NCBI RefSeq assembly: GCF_003633685.1
Contig: NZ_RBKT01000001.1
Span: forward strand, 558,001-622,000
DNA: 64,000 nucleotides
Source: Micromonospora pisi
GTDB lineage: Bacteria; Actinomycetota; Actinomycetes; Mycobacteriales; Micromonosporaceae
Reading direction: 5' to 3'
Shown here: piece by piece, positions 7,713 through 16,983 of the stretch
Layout: each line of letters begins with the position of its first letter
Numbering within the stretch: position 1 is the stretch's first letter
Program-made: the position numbers and the translations under genes
The notes under the pieces: generated by a model
Databases searched by the model: none
Told to the model about the DNA's origin: nothing
Seen by the model: the letters and a program-made list of their open reading frames with translations, nothing else

Positions 7713-9188
7713 TCAGGGGTTGCGGGCGGTGGCGTACGCGGCGCAGCCGATCAGTTCCAACGAGACCTGGAGACGTTCGACGCTGACGTTCTTCTCGATG
7801 GTGTCCTCGGGGCTGTGGTACGGCGGTTCGAGCAGTGCCGGCGACTCCTCACCGCGCCAGGAGAAGTTGGCGCTGGCGATGCCGACCTCCTGGAACGACT
7901 GGTGGTCGCTGGAGCCGCGCAGGGTGACCGGTGAGATGCGCGGGTCGTAGCCGAGCCGGGTGGCGGCGGCGGCCACCTCGTTCGTCGCCCGGTTGGCGAG
8001 GCCGTCGAAGGAGAGCAGCCAGTATCGGGTGGCCGGATCCCAACTGGTCGCCACCATGTCGTTCTGGTAGACGGCGACGATCCGGTCCCGTTCGGCCTGC
8101 GGCAACTGGGCCACGTGGTACCGGGAGCCGATCAGCCCCTGCTCCTCGGAACCCCAGAGTCCGAACCGGATGGTGGCGTCCGTCGGCAGGGAGCGCAGCA
8201 CCCGGGCGAGTTCCAGGCAGAGTACGGTGCCGGAGCCGTCGTCGTTGGCGCCCGGGGCTCCGATCACGGTGTCGTAGTGGGCGCTGACCATCACCACCGG
8301 GCTGGTGCTGCCGTGCCGGCGCGGAGACCGCTCGGCGAGCACGTTGTGCGAGGTGAGTCCCCGGTGCGCCGAGGTGCTGACGGTCAGGGTGAAGGGGCGG
8401 GCGGCGAGACGTTCCCGGAGCCGGTGCTTCTGTGCCTGGGCCACCCCGACCACCGGAATCGGCACCGGTGACGTCGCCGAGCCGGGCAGGGTGGGCGCGA
8501 AGGCCGAGGCACGCCTCGGCTCCACCAGATCCGCCGGGAGGAAGACGACGGCCGCGGCACCCTTCGCCACGGCGGTGGCGACGAGCGCCTCCCGCTGGGC
8601 GGCGACGTAGTCGACGAGCACCACCTTGCCGGTGACGTCCTCCGGGTAGTCGGCGGGCGTACCGGCCTTGACGTCCACCACCCGGCCGCTGACCCGGGTG
8701 TCGAGGGCGGCGTGCGGTGAGGCGCCGACCTGCCAGTTCAGGTCGTTCGGCAGTCCCGGACGGGAACTGAGCTGGGCGAGGAACTTGTCGGCGACCGCGA
8801 ACGGCTGCAGCGACGTACGGTAACCGAGATCGTCCAGCACGTCGGCCAGGTAGTCGGCTGCGGTGCGTTCCGATGCGGTACCGCCGATTCGTGGGCCGAT
8901 CCGCTCGGAGAGGACCCGCAGGTGCCCCAGTGCCCGCCAGGCCGAGACCCGGCTCGCCACCAGCCGGTCGCCCGGGTGCAGGGACGGTGGACGGGTGGAT
9001 CCGGGCCGCTGGTCGGTGACCGCCCAGGCCGGCGAGGCGACGGCCAGCCCGGCGGCACCACCGAGGCCGATGGCCAGTGCCCGGCGGCGGGACAAGAAGG
9101 AGCCGGACGAGGTGTGTTCGGAGGGGGTGGTGCCGGTGGGGGCGGCGGCGGCGGAAGAGTCGGAAGATGACGCTGCGCTGGTGTCCAT
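7713..9188 (-). CDS. Tat-exported M28-family zinc aminopeptidase
   Basis: The 491-residue protein starts with a polar stretch followed by SRRRALAIGLGGAAGL, a twin-arginine signal ending at PAWA, so it should be exported folded. M28 metal motifs are present: SAHYDTVIGAPGANDDGSG (His and bridging Asp), GSEEQGLIGS (catalytic Glu and metal Glu), an Asp in YQNDMVAT, and SSDHQSFQEVG (last His). A protease-associated-like insert (about residues 180-260) lies before the catalytic part. Such enzymes remove N-terminal residues from peptides outside the cell. The ATG at 9188 has GGAGG six bases upstream. Together with the neighbouring metzincin it suggests extracellular protein use. Confidence 0.9.
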   Translation of the reverse strand: MDTSAASSSDSSAAAAPTGTTPSEHTSSGSFLSRRRALAIGLGGAAGLAVASPAWAVTDQRPGSTRPPSLHPGDRLVASRVSAWRALGHLRVLSERIGPRIGGTASERTAADYLADVLDDLGYRTSLQPFAVADKFLAQLSSRPGLPNDLNWQVGASPHAALDTRVSGRVVDVKAGTPADYPEDVTGKVVLVDYVAAQREALVATAVAKGAAAVVFLPADLVEPRRASAFAPTLPGSATSPVPIPVVGVAQAQKHRLRERLAARPFTLTVSTSAHRGLTSHNVLAERSPRRHGSTSPVVMVSAHYDTVIGAPGANDDGSGTVLCLELARVLRSLPTDATIRFGLWGSEEQGLIGSRYHVAQLPQAERDRIVAVYQNDMVATSWDPATRYWLLSFDGLANRATNEVAAAATRLGYDPRISPVTLRGSSDHQSFQEVGIASANFSWRGEESPALLEPPYHSPEDTIEKNVSVERLQVSLELIGCAAYATARNP

Positions 9189-9302
9189 TGAAGACCTCCG
9201 GTCAGGCCGGGATCATCCGGCGGCGTAGGTACGGACAGCGACCGCGATCGCATCGACAGCGGTGATCACTCGGGAGAATGTAGCGTCCGACGCGGCCCCG
9301 AC

Positions 9303-10550
9303 TCAAGATCGCGGCGGTTCCGAACCGTCGCGGGGAGCGTCCTGGTCGCGCATGCCGAACAGGAACCGGGTCACCCGGGTACGCCGTACCAGCAGGTCGT
9401 ACGCGGCAACGGTCAGGACGAGCGAGGCGGCGACGATGGCGGCGTACTCGACCAGGATCGGGGCCCGCCAACGGACCACGCCGTACGCGACGGCCACCAC
9501 GATCGGCTGGTGCAGGACGTAGAGCGGCAGCACGGCGGCGGAGAGGTAGGCGTACAGGCGCCGGACCGGTGCGTCCCGGTCGACGGTGCCGGCGGTACGT
9601 CGCGGGCGCCGGTCGAGCAGTCCCAGGATCGCGACCAGCCAGCACCAACCGGTCGCGCCGTAGAGGGCGCGGGCGCCGATCGCGAGCGGGGTGTGGTCGG
9701 TGAACGGGTCACCGCTCTCCCCCGCGACCAGGAATCCGGGCAGGCCGACGGCGAACAGCAGCAGGCCGAGTACGGCGGCGAGCGTGGCGTCGCGGCGCAT
9801 CGCCGTCCGGAACCGCCCGTCGGCGGCGAGTGCGAATCCGAGCAGGAAGAAGAGCAGGTACGCCCAGCGGTGCCAGGCGGCGAAGCCCTCCTCGAGCCCG
9901 AGTACGGCGCTGACGGCGGCGACCGCCACGCCGGGCAGCAGCACCAGGCCACGGTGGCGTACCGCCTCGCCGGCCCGGTCGCGTGACCGGCTTCCCCACC
10001 GGGCCGGCAGCCAGCCGGCCACCGGCGCCAGGAGCAGCGAGAAGGCGAGCAGCAGTACCACGAACCAGAGGTGACCGGTCTCGAAGTGTTCGCCCTGGAG
10101 CACGAACGGGAAGTCGGCGGGCGCGAGACGTACGTCGAAGAAACGCGGCAGGAAACGCAGGTACGACTCGTGGTAGTCGGGGTCGGCGCGTAGGCGCAGC
10201 CACTGTGGTACCGGCACGATGGTGAGGGTGGCGAAGAGCAGGGGGATCCCGAGCCGGCGTACGCGTTCCCGGGCGAACCCGGCCGGCCCCCGGCGGCGTA
10301 GTGAGTGCCACGAGCCAAGGCCGGCGATGAGGAAGAGCATCGGCATCGCCCAGACCACACCGAGACTCGCGAAGATCATCGTGACGTCGGTGGTCTCGGC
10401 GTTCTTGACGTAGAAGTCGTCCCGGCTGTCGAAGACCAGGGCCGAGTGGAAGAAGACGAGCCCGACCACGACCAGGGCACGGATCGCGTCCAGTTCCGGC
10501 CGTCGCGCCGGGTGCGCCACCCGGGACGGGTCGATCCGCTCCGCCGTCAT
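9303..10550 (-). CDS. Acyltransferase-3 family membrane protein
   Basis: A 415-residue polytopic membrane protein of about ten hydrophobic helices. The first part, RPELDAIRALVVVGLVFFHSALVF, has the start typical of acyltransferase-3 proteins, including the conserved His in helix 1. Later motifs include FETGHLWFVVLLLAFSLL and LPLYVLHQPIVV, again typical. These enzymes transfer acetyl or other acyl groups across the membrane to sugars, peptidoglycan or antibiotics. The acceptor is unknown, and nothing in the neighbouring genes (SUMF1-like upstream, M28 downstream) identifies it. Transcription is leftward; the 114-base gap to the M28 gene shows no strong hairpin. Confidence 0.85.
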   Translation of the reverse strand: MTAERIDPSRVAHPARRPELDAIRALVVVGLVFFHSALVFDSRDDFYVKNAETTDVTMIFASLGVVWAMPMLFLIAGLGSWHSLRRRGPAGFARERVRRLGIPLLFATLTIVPVPQWLRLRADPDYHESYLRFLPRFFDVRLAPADFPFVLQGEHFETGHLWFVVLLLAFSLLLAPVAGWLPARWGSRSRDRAGEAVRHRGLVLLPGVAVAAVSAVLGLEEGFAAWHRWAYLLFFLLGFALAADGRFRTAMRRDATLAAVLGLLLFAVGLPGFLVAGESGDPFTDHTPLAIGARALYGATGWCWLVAILGLLDRRPRRTAGTVDRDAPVRRLYAYLSAAVLPLYVLHQPIVVAVAYGVVRWRAPILVEYAAIVAASLVLTVAAYDLLVRRTRVTRFLFGMRDQDAPRDGSEPPRS

Positions 10551-10669
10551 ACCGCCACCGCCGTTCGAATTCTCCCCGCCACCGCAACGACGGTTATCAG
10601 TGTCGGGCCCGGAGCGGGCGGGACACCATGCCCCGGTCGGCCCCTTGCCGGATCACGCAAGGCGCCGGA

Positions 10670-10714
10670 GGCGGCGGGCCACGCGAGCAGTCATGGGGCG
10701 GCGGGCCACCCGAG
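10670..10714. repeat. Direct repeat, 18 bases, one mismatch
   Basis: GGCGGCGGGCCACGCGAG at 10670-10687 recurs at 10697-10714 with one change, at 27-base spacing. It lies between the SUMF1-like gene and the acyltransferase gene. It could be low-complexity GC drift or a regulator site, and I have no further evidence. Confidence 0.4.
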
Positions 10715-10728
10715 GGACCGGCAGCCGT

Positions 10729-11403
10729 TCAGCGTGGAGCGTTGCGGGCGAGGCGGAACCCGAGGTCGTCAACCTGGAAGGTGGGATGGCTGCGGCGCCG
10801 GACCGAGGCCCGGCAGCTCCAGTGCTCGTCGAACCAGCCGCCGCCCCGAAGCACCCGGTAGGTGCCGTAGACCTCGGCGTCGTAGATGTCCCAGCACCAG
10901 TCCCAGGTGTTGCCGAGCATGTCGTACAGGCCCCAGGGGTTGGGCCGCTTCCCGCCCACGTCGTGGATCCGCTCCTGCGAGTTGCCCCGGTACCAGGCGA
11001 TGTCGTCGAGCTGCCCGTACCGTGGGCCGGCCGTACCGGCGCGCCACGCGTACTCCCACTCGGCCTCGGTCGGCAGCCGGTACCCGTCGGCGGCGGCGTC
11101 CCACTCCGCCTCCTCGCCCTCGACGTCGAGGCGGTACGCGGGGTCCAGCCCGTGCCGGCGGGACAGGGCGTTGCAGAACCGGACCGCCTCCCACCAGGAG
11201 ACGCCTTCGACCGGCAACCGGTCGCCGTGCGTGGCGCCCGGCCGCTCGCCAGTGACGTCCGCGTACAACGCCTGGGTGACCGGAACGGTGGCGAGCTGGT
11301 ACGGCGCGAGCTCCACCGGCCAACTACGCTGGGTGCGCCGGTCCGAGAGCGTTACCCACCCCGCCGGGATGGTGAGCAGCTCGAGTCCCGCGCCTGTCTC
11401 CAT
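10729..11403 (-). CDS. SUMF1/formylglycine-generating-enzyme-like domain protein
   Basis: The 224-residue protein consists of one SUMF1/EgtB-type C-type-lectin-like fold: ATVPVTQALYADVTG, PVEGVSWWEAVRFCNALS, YRLPTEAEWEYAWRAGT, NPWGLYDMLGNTWDWCWDIY, RVLRGGGWFDEHWSCRASVR and DDLGFRLAR, in the usual order. True formylglycine-generating enzymes use two Cys in the GGSW-x-CR region; here only the Cys before Arg (WSCRASVR) is kept, so oxidase activity is doubtful. It is more likely one of the many SUMF1 proteins of unknown binding or enzyme role. No sulfatase gene occurs in the window. The gene is monocistronic by appearance, downstream of the formate dehydrogenase operon. Confidence 0.85.
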   Translation of the reverse strand: METGAGLELLTIPAGWVTLSDRRTQRSWPVELAPYQLATVPVTQALYADVTGERPGATHGDRLPVEGVSWWEAVRFCNALSRRHGLDPAYRLDVEGEEAEWDAAADGYRLPTEAEWEYAWRAGTAGPRYGQLDDIAWYRGNSQERIHDVGGKRPNPWGLYDMLGNTWDWCWDIYDAEVYGTYRVLRGGGWFDEHWSCRASVRRRSHPTFQVDDLGFRLARNAPR

Positions 11404-11476
11404 GGGTAGGCGAGCCTACCGGCACCGTTCCCCCGCACCACGCCGATTTCCATTCTCCGGCTGGGGCGCGACTCCG

Positions 11477-11638
11477 TTACGCCGCCCGGTGGCCCCAGGG
11501 GGCGAGCCGCCGTGCCTGGGCGGTGGCCCGGGAGGGAGTGTCGGTGAGGGCGGCGCGGCCCCGGGCGGCTAGGAAGGCCGCCACGCAGGTGGCGGCGACC
11601 ATCCCGGCGAGCGGCAGGTAGCTGCGTACGGTGTTCAT
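11477..11638 (-). CDS. Small membrane protein, last gene of the formate dehydrogenase operon
   Basis: A 53-residue peptide with one hydrophobic helix (LPLAGMVAATCVAAFLAARG) and a basic C-terminal tail. Its ATG overlaps the stop of the NrfD-like gene in the form ATGA, the same 4-base coupling seen at the previous junction, which supports it as a real translated gene. I recognise no family. It may be a small accessory or stabilising subunit of the membrane-bound dehydrogenase complex; that is inference from position and membrane segment only. Confidence 0.6.
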   Translation of the reverse strand: MNTVRSYLPLAGMVAATCVAAFLAARGRAALTDTPSRATAQARRLAPWGHRAA

Positions 11639-12687
11639 GTCGGGACCACCGCGCGGGTGCCACGTGCGTCGAGCCGTTCCCGCTGCGGCCCGACGGTGTA
11701 CTTCGGATCTTTCGCCGAGGCGAGGCCGGCGTGGAAGATGCCGAGCCGGGTGCAGAGGGAACCGGCGAGCAGCGCCGCGCCCGCCAGCACGGTCGCCTTC
11801 CGGTTCCGGCCGGCCAGGGCCAGGGTCAGTACGGCGGTCGCGGTGAACGCCTTGCCGGCGCGGATCAACGCCCCACCGGTGTCCTGTTGCATCGGTTCGG
11901 CGAGTGGACCGAGCCGCTGCTCCAGGCGGCGGGTCATGGCCAGTTCGGTGACCGCGCCGAGCAGGGCGGCCCGACGCGCCGGACCCGCCTCGGCGCACGG
12001 GGTGACGAGCAGGCCGAGGCCGCCGGCGGACGCGGCGGCGGAGCCGACGAAGAGCAGCGGCATCTCCCGGTGCCCCTCGTGCCAGGCGGGCACGGCGGTG
12101 TTCGAGATCAAAGCCGCGGTGTACGAGGCGATGCCGGGTCCGAGCAGCGCGGCGCCGACCGTGGCGAGCCGGCCGACCATGGTGAAGCGCCCGGTGACCT
12201 CGGTGCCGGCCGCCACGATCGCCATCGGGGCGTAACCGGCGAGCAGCCAGGAGCCGATGCTCATCGGCGAGGTCACCTTGACCACCCGGAGCATGTTGAT
12301 GAACCGTTCCGGCCGACCCAGGTCGTGCACCAGGTTGTAGAGCGATCCGGTGATGGCGGTGGCGGCGCCGGCCTTGAGCGCACGGGCGAGTTTCGGGCGG
12401 CCGGTGAACTCCGCCGCCGCCGCGAGGGTGGAGGAGGCGCCGGCCAACCCGCCGAGGAAGAGGTAGCCGCCGATGTCGGGCGCTTCCCAGGTCGGCTGGT
12501 TGAGCACCGGTAGCCCGTAGTAGGAGCGGAAGTCGGCCTTCGGCACCATCAGCCGTTCGCCGCGCTGGCGGCGGTTCTTACGCCCGGCCGAGCCGACCAC
12601 CGCATCCCGCTCCGCCGGCAGGTCCGGTGCGTCGTCCAGCCGTACGTCGGTCAGTGCGCCGCCCGTCGCGGTTCCCGTGCGGCTCAT
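11635..12687 (-). CDS. NrfD-like membrane subunit of the formate dehydrogenase
   Basis: The 350-residue protein has about eight membrane helices and the NrfD/PsrC pattern: GGYLFLGGLAGASSTLAAAA, then VHDLGRPERFINMLRVVK with the conserved Asp-x-Gly-Arg-Pro, and TSPMSIGSWLLAGYAP. NrfD proteins anchor iron-sulfur/molybdoenzyme modules and exchange electrons with quinone. The first 47 residues are polar and precede the fold. The ATG at 12687 overlaps the beta-subunit stop by four bases (ATGA), so translation is probably coupled. It stands in for the cytochrome b gamma subunit of enteric formate dehydrogenase N; no haem ligands are implied. Confidence 0.88.
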   Translation of the reverse strand: MSRTGTATGGALTDVRLDDAPDLPAERDAVVGSAGRKNRRQRGERLMVPKADFRSYYGLPVLNQPTWEAPDIGGYLFLGGLAGASSTLAAAAEFTGRPKLARALKAGAATAITGSLYNLVHDLGRPERFINMLRVVKVTSPMSIGSWLLAGYAPMAIVAAGTEVTGRFTMVGRLATVGAALLGPGIASYTAALISNTAVPAWHEGHREMPLLFVGSAAASAGGLGLLVTPCAEAGPARRAALLGAVTELAMTRRLEQRLGPLAEPMQQDTGGALIRAGKAFTATAVLTLALAGRNRKATVLAGAALLAGSLCTRLGIFHAGLASAKDPKYTVGPQRERLDARGTRAVVPT

Positions 12688-13673
12688 CGGTGCCCTCCCG
12701 TCCGGCGTCCGCCGACCGGCATCGCGACCGCGATCAGGCCGATCAGCAGGCCCGCGGCGGCCACCCCGACCCGGCGCCACATGGCGGGCAGGTCGCGGGT
12801 GGTGACGACCGGGTCCGGCGGCAGACCGTAGACCTCGGGTTCGTCGAGGAGCAGGAAGAACGCGCCGGCGCCGCCGACCCCGTCGTCGGGGTCGGCGCCG
12901 TAGAGTCGGGCGCTGCCGACCCCGGCCGCCTGCAACGCCAGCACCCGCCGCCCCGCCCGCTCCCGTAGCTCCTCGAGTTCGCCGAACTGGATCGAGTCGG
13001 TGGGGCAGCTCTTGGCGCACGCCGGTTCCTGGCCCACCGACAACCGGTCGTAGCACATGGTGCACTTCCAGACCCGGCCGTCCGAGGGGCGCTTGTCGAT
13101 CACACCGAACGGGCAGGCGGGTACGCAGTAACCACAGCCGTTGCAGATGTCCTCCTGCACCACGACCGTGCCGAACTCGGTGCGGAACAGCGAGCCGGTC
13201 GGGCAGACGTCCAGGCAGGCCGCGTGGGTGCAGTGCTTGCACACGTCGGAGGACATCAGCCAGCGGAAGTCCATCTCCCGCACGGCACCGACTGCGCCGT
13301 CCGGCGGGGCGGACGCCGGCATGCCGAGCGAGACCGGGGTCCGGCCGGCCGCCGCCTGCTTGAGGTCGCCTGGTAGCTCGGTCGGGGCCAGGTAGGTCTC
13401 CTGCCGGCCGAGCTGTCGCGGCTGCTCGATGAAGGCGACGTGCCGCCAGGTGTCGGCGCCGAGGCCGACGCTGTTGTCGTACGACATGCCGGTGAAGAGC
13501 AGGCCGTCCTCCGGTACGGCGTTCCACTCCTTGCACGCCACCTCGCAGGCCTTGCAGCCGATGCAGACGCTGGTGTCGGTGAAGAAGCCGACCCGTTCGG
13601 GGTGGTCCCGGTAGCCGCCGGCGGTTGCCGGGTCGGTTCCCGTACCCGCCGCCTCGCGTAGGTCGAACGTCAT
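12684..13673 (-). CDS. Formate dehydrogenase beta subunit, four [4Fe-4S] clusters
   Basis: The 329-residue electron-transfer subunit has 16 cluster Cys in four sets: CIGCKACEVACKEW, CKHCTHAACLDVCP, CNGCGYCVPACP and CTMCYDRLSVGQEPACAKSCP. This is the FdnH/FdoH arrangement. A C-terminal hydrophobic helix (VGVAAAGLLIGLIAVAMP, about residues 300-318) would anchor it to the membrane, as in enteric FdnH. It passes electrons from the alpha-subunit molybdenum site to the membrane subunit. The alpha-subunit stop and this start are four bases apart in the same operon; the stop overlaps the NrfD start by four bases. Confidence 0.92.
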   Translation of the reverse strand: MTFDLREAAGTGTDPATAGGYRDHPERVGFFTDTSVCIGCKACEVACKEWNAVPEDGLLFTGMSYDNSVGLGADTWRHVAFIEQPRQLGRQETYLAPTELPGDLKQAAAGRTPVSLGMPASAPPDGAVGAVREMDFRWLMSSDVCKHCTHAACLDVCPTGSLFRTEFGTVVVQEDICNGCGYCVPACPFGVIDKRPSDGRVWKCTMCYDRLSVGQEPACAKSCPTDSIQFGELEELRERAGRRVLALQAAGVGSARLYGADPDDGVGGAGAFFLLLDEPEVYGLPPDPVVTTRDLPAMWRRVGVAAAGLLIGLIAVAMPVGGRRTGGHR

Positions 13674-13677
13674 GGCC

Positions 13678-16600
13678 TCACACCTCCGTGCCGGTGCGTT
13701 CGGTGATACCGGCCCGGCGCTGGTAGTCCCGGACCATCGCCGGGCGGGACGACCCCCGGGGTCGGCGGCCCGGCCGGATGTCCGCGCTGAACGCCTTGAC
13801 CTCCTGGATGTGCGAATTCGGATCCAGACTGATCGCGGAGAGTTCGTTCGCTGCGTCGCCCCTGCTGTAGCCGTTCGGTCCCCAGTGGAACGGCAGCCCG
13901 ATCTGGTGGATCACCCGACCGTCGACCCGCAGCGGGGCCATCCGGGAGGTGACCAGCACCCGGGCCTCGATCGCGTTGCGGGCGGTGACGATGGTGGCCC
14001 AGCCGGCGTGTTCCAGCCCCCGCTCGGTCGCCAGCTCCGGCGAGACCTCGCAGAAGAACTCCGGTTGCAGCTCGGCCAGGTACGGGTTGTTCCGGGTCAT
14101 CGCGCCGGCGGTGAAGTGTTCGGTGAGCCGGTAGGTGGTCACCACGTACGGGAAGATCTCCGCGCCCGGTTCGGAGCCGCTGGGCTGGTACCGGTTCTCG
14201 GGGTGCGGGCGCAGCAGCCGGGCCGGGTTGCGCTGCTGACCGTAGAGCGGATTGCGCACCGGCGAGTCCTGCGGCTCGTAGTGCGTCGGCAGCGGCCCGT
14301 CCAGTACGCCGGTGGGCACGTAGAGCCAGCCCAGGCCGTCGGCCTGCATGATGAAGGCGTCGGTGCCGCGCAGTGCCGCCACCCCCTCAGCCCCCTCCGG
14401 CGGCTGGTAGTCCGGCCGCTTGGTCGGTTCGAAGTCGGGTACGTCGTGCCCGGTCCACCGCCCGGCCTGCTCGTCCCACCAGACCAGCCGTTTCCGTTCG
14501 CTCCACGGCTGCCCGTCCGGCCGGGCCGACGCCCGGTTGTAGAGCACCCGCCGGTTGGCCGGCCAGGCCCAGGACCATTCGGCTCCGATCCAGTTCTGCT
14601 CCTGGCCGGGCTTGCGCCGGGCCGACTGGTTGATCCCGTCGGCGTAGACGCCGCAGTAGATCCAGACGCCGCAGGTGGTGGAGCCGTCGTCGCGCAGTTC
14701 GTTGTAGTTCGACAGCGGCCGGCCGTCGCCGTCCCAGCCGTTGATCTCGGCGAGGACCGCTTCGGCCATCGGCTCGCCGGTCCGCCCCTCGGTGGGATAG
14801 TCCCAGGTCAGGTCGAGGATCGGCCGGTCCATCGGATCGGTCGAGCCGGCCAGCTTCGCCCGGATGATTCGACCGAGGTGGTACGTGAACCAGAGTTCGC
14901 TGCGCTGGTCGCCGGCCGGTTCCACCGCCTGGTGGTGCCACTGGAGCATCCGGTTGGTGTTGGTGAAGCTGCCGGACTTCTCGGTGTGTGCGGCGGCCGG
15001 CATGAAGAAGACCTCGGTGCCGATCTGCTCGGTCGACAGTTCGCCCGACTCGATCTCCGGGCCGTCCTTCCACCAGGTGGCGCTCTCGATCAGGCTGAAG
15101 TCCCGGACCACGAGCCAGTCGAGCTTCGCCATGCCGAGCCGTTGCATCCGGGCGTTCGCCGAGCCGACCGCGGGGTTCTCGCCGAGCAGGAAGTAGCCCT
15201 TGCAGGTCCCCTTGAGCTGTTCGAGCGTGGTGTCGTAGGCGGAGTGGCTGCCGGTGATCCGGGGCAGGTAGTCGAAGCAGAAGCCGTTCTCCGGCTGGGC
15301 TACCGGACCCCACCAGGCCTTGAGCATGCTCGCCATGTACGCGCGCAGGTTCGACCAGAACCCCTTGCGCGCCGCGTCGCCGTCGATGAAGTCGTCGAAG
15401 TCGCCCTGGCGGTGGGCGTGCGGCATCGGAATGTAGCCGGGCAGCAGGTTGAACAGGGTCGGGATGTCGGTCGAGCCCTGGATGCTGGCGTGACCCCGCA
15501 GCGCCTGGATCCCGCCGCCGGGCCGCCCGATGTTGCCGAGCAGCAGTTGCAGGATGCTCGCCGCCCGGATGAACTGCGACCCGTCGGTGTGCTGGGTCCA
15601 GCCCACCGCGTAGACGAACGCGCTGGTCCGTTCGGGCCCGCTCGCCTCGATCAGGTGCCGGCAGACCTGGTCGAACACGTCCTGCGGGATTCCGGTCACC
15701 CGCTCGACCATCTCCGGGGTGTAGCGGGAGAAGTGCCGTTTGAGGATCTGGTAGACGCAGCGCGGGTCCCGCAGCGTCGGGTCCTGTCGGGGGTCGCCGT
15801 CCAGGGCCGCGGTGCCGGAGCCGAACTTCTCCCCCCGTCCGGCGGGGTTGACCTGCCGGCGGGCGGCGAGCCGACGCTCGTACGCCACGTCGCGGTCACC
15901 GGAGGAGGTGGCCACCTGGGTGCCCTCGTACTGCCAGCTCGTCTCGTCGTACTGGTGGACGTCGGCGTCGAAGCCGGAGAAGAGGCCGTCCAGGTCCTCG
16001 GTGTCGCGGAACTGCTCGCCGACGATGGTCGAGGCGTTCGTGTACGCGAGCACGTACTCGCGGAAGTCCTTCTCCTCGGTCAGGACCTTGTTGATGATCC
16101 CGCCGAGGAAGGCGATGTCCGCTCCGGCCCGGATCGGCACGTGCAGGTCCGCCAGGGCGCTGGTACGGGTGAACCGGGGGTCGACGTGGATCACGGTGGC
16201 GCCGCGCGCCTTCGCCTCCATCACCCACTGGAAGCCGACCGGGTGTGCCTCGGCGAAGTTCGACCCCTCGATGATGATGCAGTCGGAGTGCTGGAGGTCC
16301 TGCATGAAGGTGGTCGCTCCGCCTCGTCCGAACGAGGTGCCGAGGCCGATCACGGTGGAGCTGTGGCAGACCCGGGCCTGGTTCTCCACCTGCACCACAC
16401 CGAGCCCGGTGAAGAGCTTCTTGATCAGGTAGTTCTCCTCGTTGTCCAGGGTGGCGCCGCCCAGGCTGGCGATGCCCATGGTGCGGTTCACCTGGAGGCC
16501 GTCGTACTCCCACTCCCAGGTGTCCCGCCGGGTCCGGATCACCCGGTCGGCGATCATGTCCATGGCGGTGTCCAGGTCGAGTTCGCGCCACTCCCGCGCG

Positions 16601-16932
16601 TGCGGAGGGCGGTAGAGGACCTTCTCGAGCCGCCCCGAGTCGGTGGTCAACTGGAGTGTCGCCGCGCCCTTGGGGCAGAGCCGGCCCCGGCTCACCGGCG
16701 AGTCCGGGTCGCCCTCGATCTGCACCACCCGCTCGTCGCGGACGTACACGTTCTGGGCGCAGCCGACCGCGCAGTACGGGCAGATCGACTTGACCACGCG
16801 GTCGGCGGTGGCGGTCCGGGCTTCCAGGGACGCGCTGTGTGACGACCGTACGGCGGCGGCCCGGCCGAACGGGTCGGCCGCGGTCAGCTGACGCCAGACC
16901 GGCCACGATCCGATGGAGATTGGTTGACGCAC
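13678..16932 (-). CDS. Formate dehydrogenase alpha subunit, molybdopterin, Cys form
   Basis: About 1,084 residues of the FDH-N/FDH-O type. The N-terminal [4Fe-4S] set is C51, C54, C58 and C86 (CPYCAVGC and LCPKG). At the molybdenum ligand position the sequence is NQARVCHSSTVIGLGTSFGR with an ordinary Cys codon (TGC) at residue 189, where enteric FdnG has selenocysteine, so no Sec machinery is needed. The GTG at 16932 is preferred because GAGGAGG lies nine bases upstream; a GTG at 16956 would add eight basic residues. I see no twin-arginine signal, so a cytoplasmic-facing enzyme is likely. It oxidises formate to CO2 and passes two electrons to the beta subunit. Confidence 0.92.
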   Translation of the reverse strand: MRQPISIGSWPVWRQLTAADPFGRAAAVRSSHSASLEARTATADRVVKSICPYCAVGCAQNVYVRDERVVQIEGDPDSPVSRGRLCPKGAATLQLTTDSGRLEKVLYRPPHAREWRELDLDTAMDMIADRVIRTRRDTWEWEYDGLQVNRTMGIASLGGATLDNEENYLIKKLFTGLGVVQVENQARVCHSSTVIGLGTSFGRGGATTFMQDLQHSDCIIIEGSNFAEAHPVGFQWVMEAKARGATVIHVDPRFTRTSALADLHVPIRAGADIAFLGGIINKVLTEEKDFREYVLAYTNASTIVGEQFRDTEDLDGLFSGFDADVHQYDETSWQYEGTQVATSSGDRDVAYERRLAARRQVNPAGRGEKFGSGTAALDGDPRQDPTLRDPRCVYQILKRHFSRYTPEMVERVTGIPQDVFDQVCRHLIEASGPERTSAFVYAVGWTQHTDGSQFIRAASILQLLLGNIGRPGGGIQALRGHASIQGSTDIPTLFNLLPGYIPMPHAHRQGDFDDFIDGDAARKGFWSNLRAYMASMLKAWWGPVAQPENGFCFDYLPRITGSHSAYDTTLEQLKGTCKGYFLLGENPAVGSANARMQRLGMAKLDWLVVRDFSLIESATWWKDGPEIESGELSTEQIGTEVFFMPAAAHTEKSGSFTNTNRMLQWHHQAVEPAGDQRSELWFTYHLGRIIRAKLAGSTDPMDRPILDLTWDYPTEGRTGEPMAEAVLAEINGWDGDGRPLSNYNELRDDGSTTCGVWIYCGVYADGINQSARRKPGQEQNWIGAEWSWAWPANRRVLYNRASARPDGQPWSERKRLVWWDEQAGRWTGHDVPDFEPTKRPDYQPPEGAEGVAALRGTDAFIMQADGLGWLYVPTGVLDGPLPTHYEPQDSPVRNPLYGQQRNPARLLRPHPENRYQPSGSEPGAEIFPYVVTTYRLTEHFTAGAMTRNNPYLAELQPEFFCEVSPELATERGLEHAGWATIVTARNAIEARVLVTSRMAPLRVDGRVIHQIGLPFHWGPNGYSRGDAANELSAISLDPNSHIQEVKAFSADIRPGRRPRGSSRPAMVRDYQRRAGITERTGTEV

Positions 16933-16983
16933 CGGTACCCGCCTCCTCTTCCGCACTCCGTTGGTCGGTTCGCCGAAGGGGCG

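Noticed and set aside
16368-16368. Possible selenocysteine site in formate dehydrogenase
   Set aside because: The codon is TGC (Cys), not TGA; no SECIS search is needed.
13672-16842. A rightward frame of about 1,056 codons opposite the formate dehydrogenase alpha subunit
   Set aside because: Shadow frame; the leftward strand carries the cluster Cys and molybdenum-site motif.
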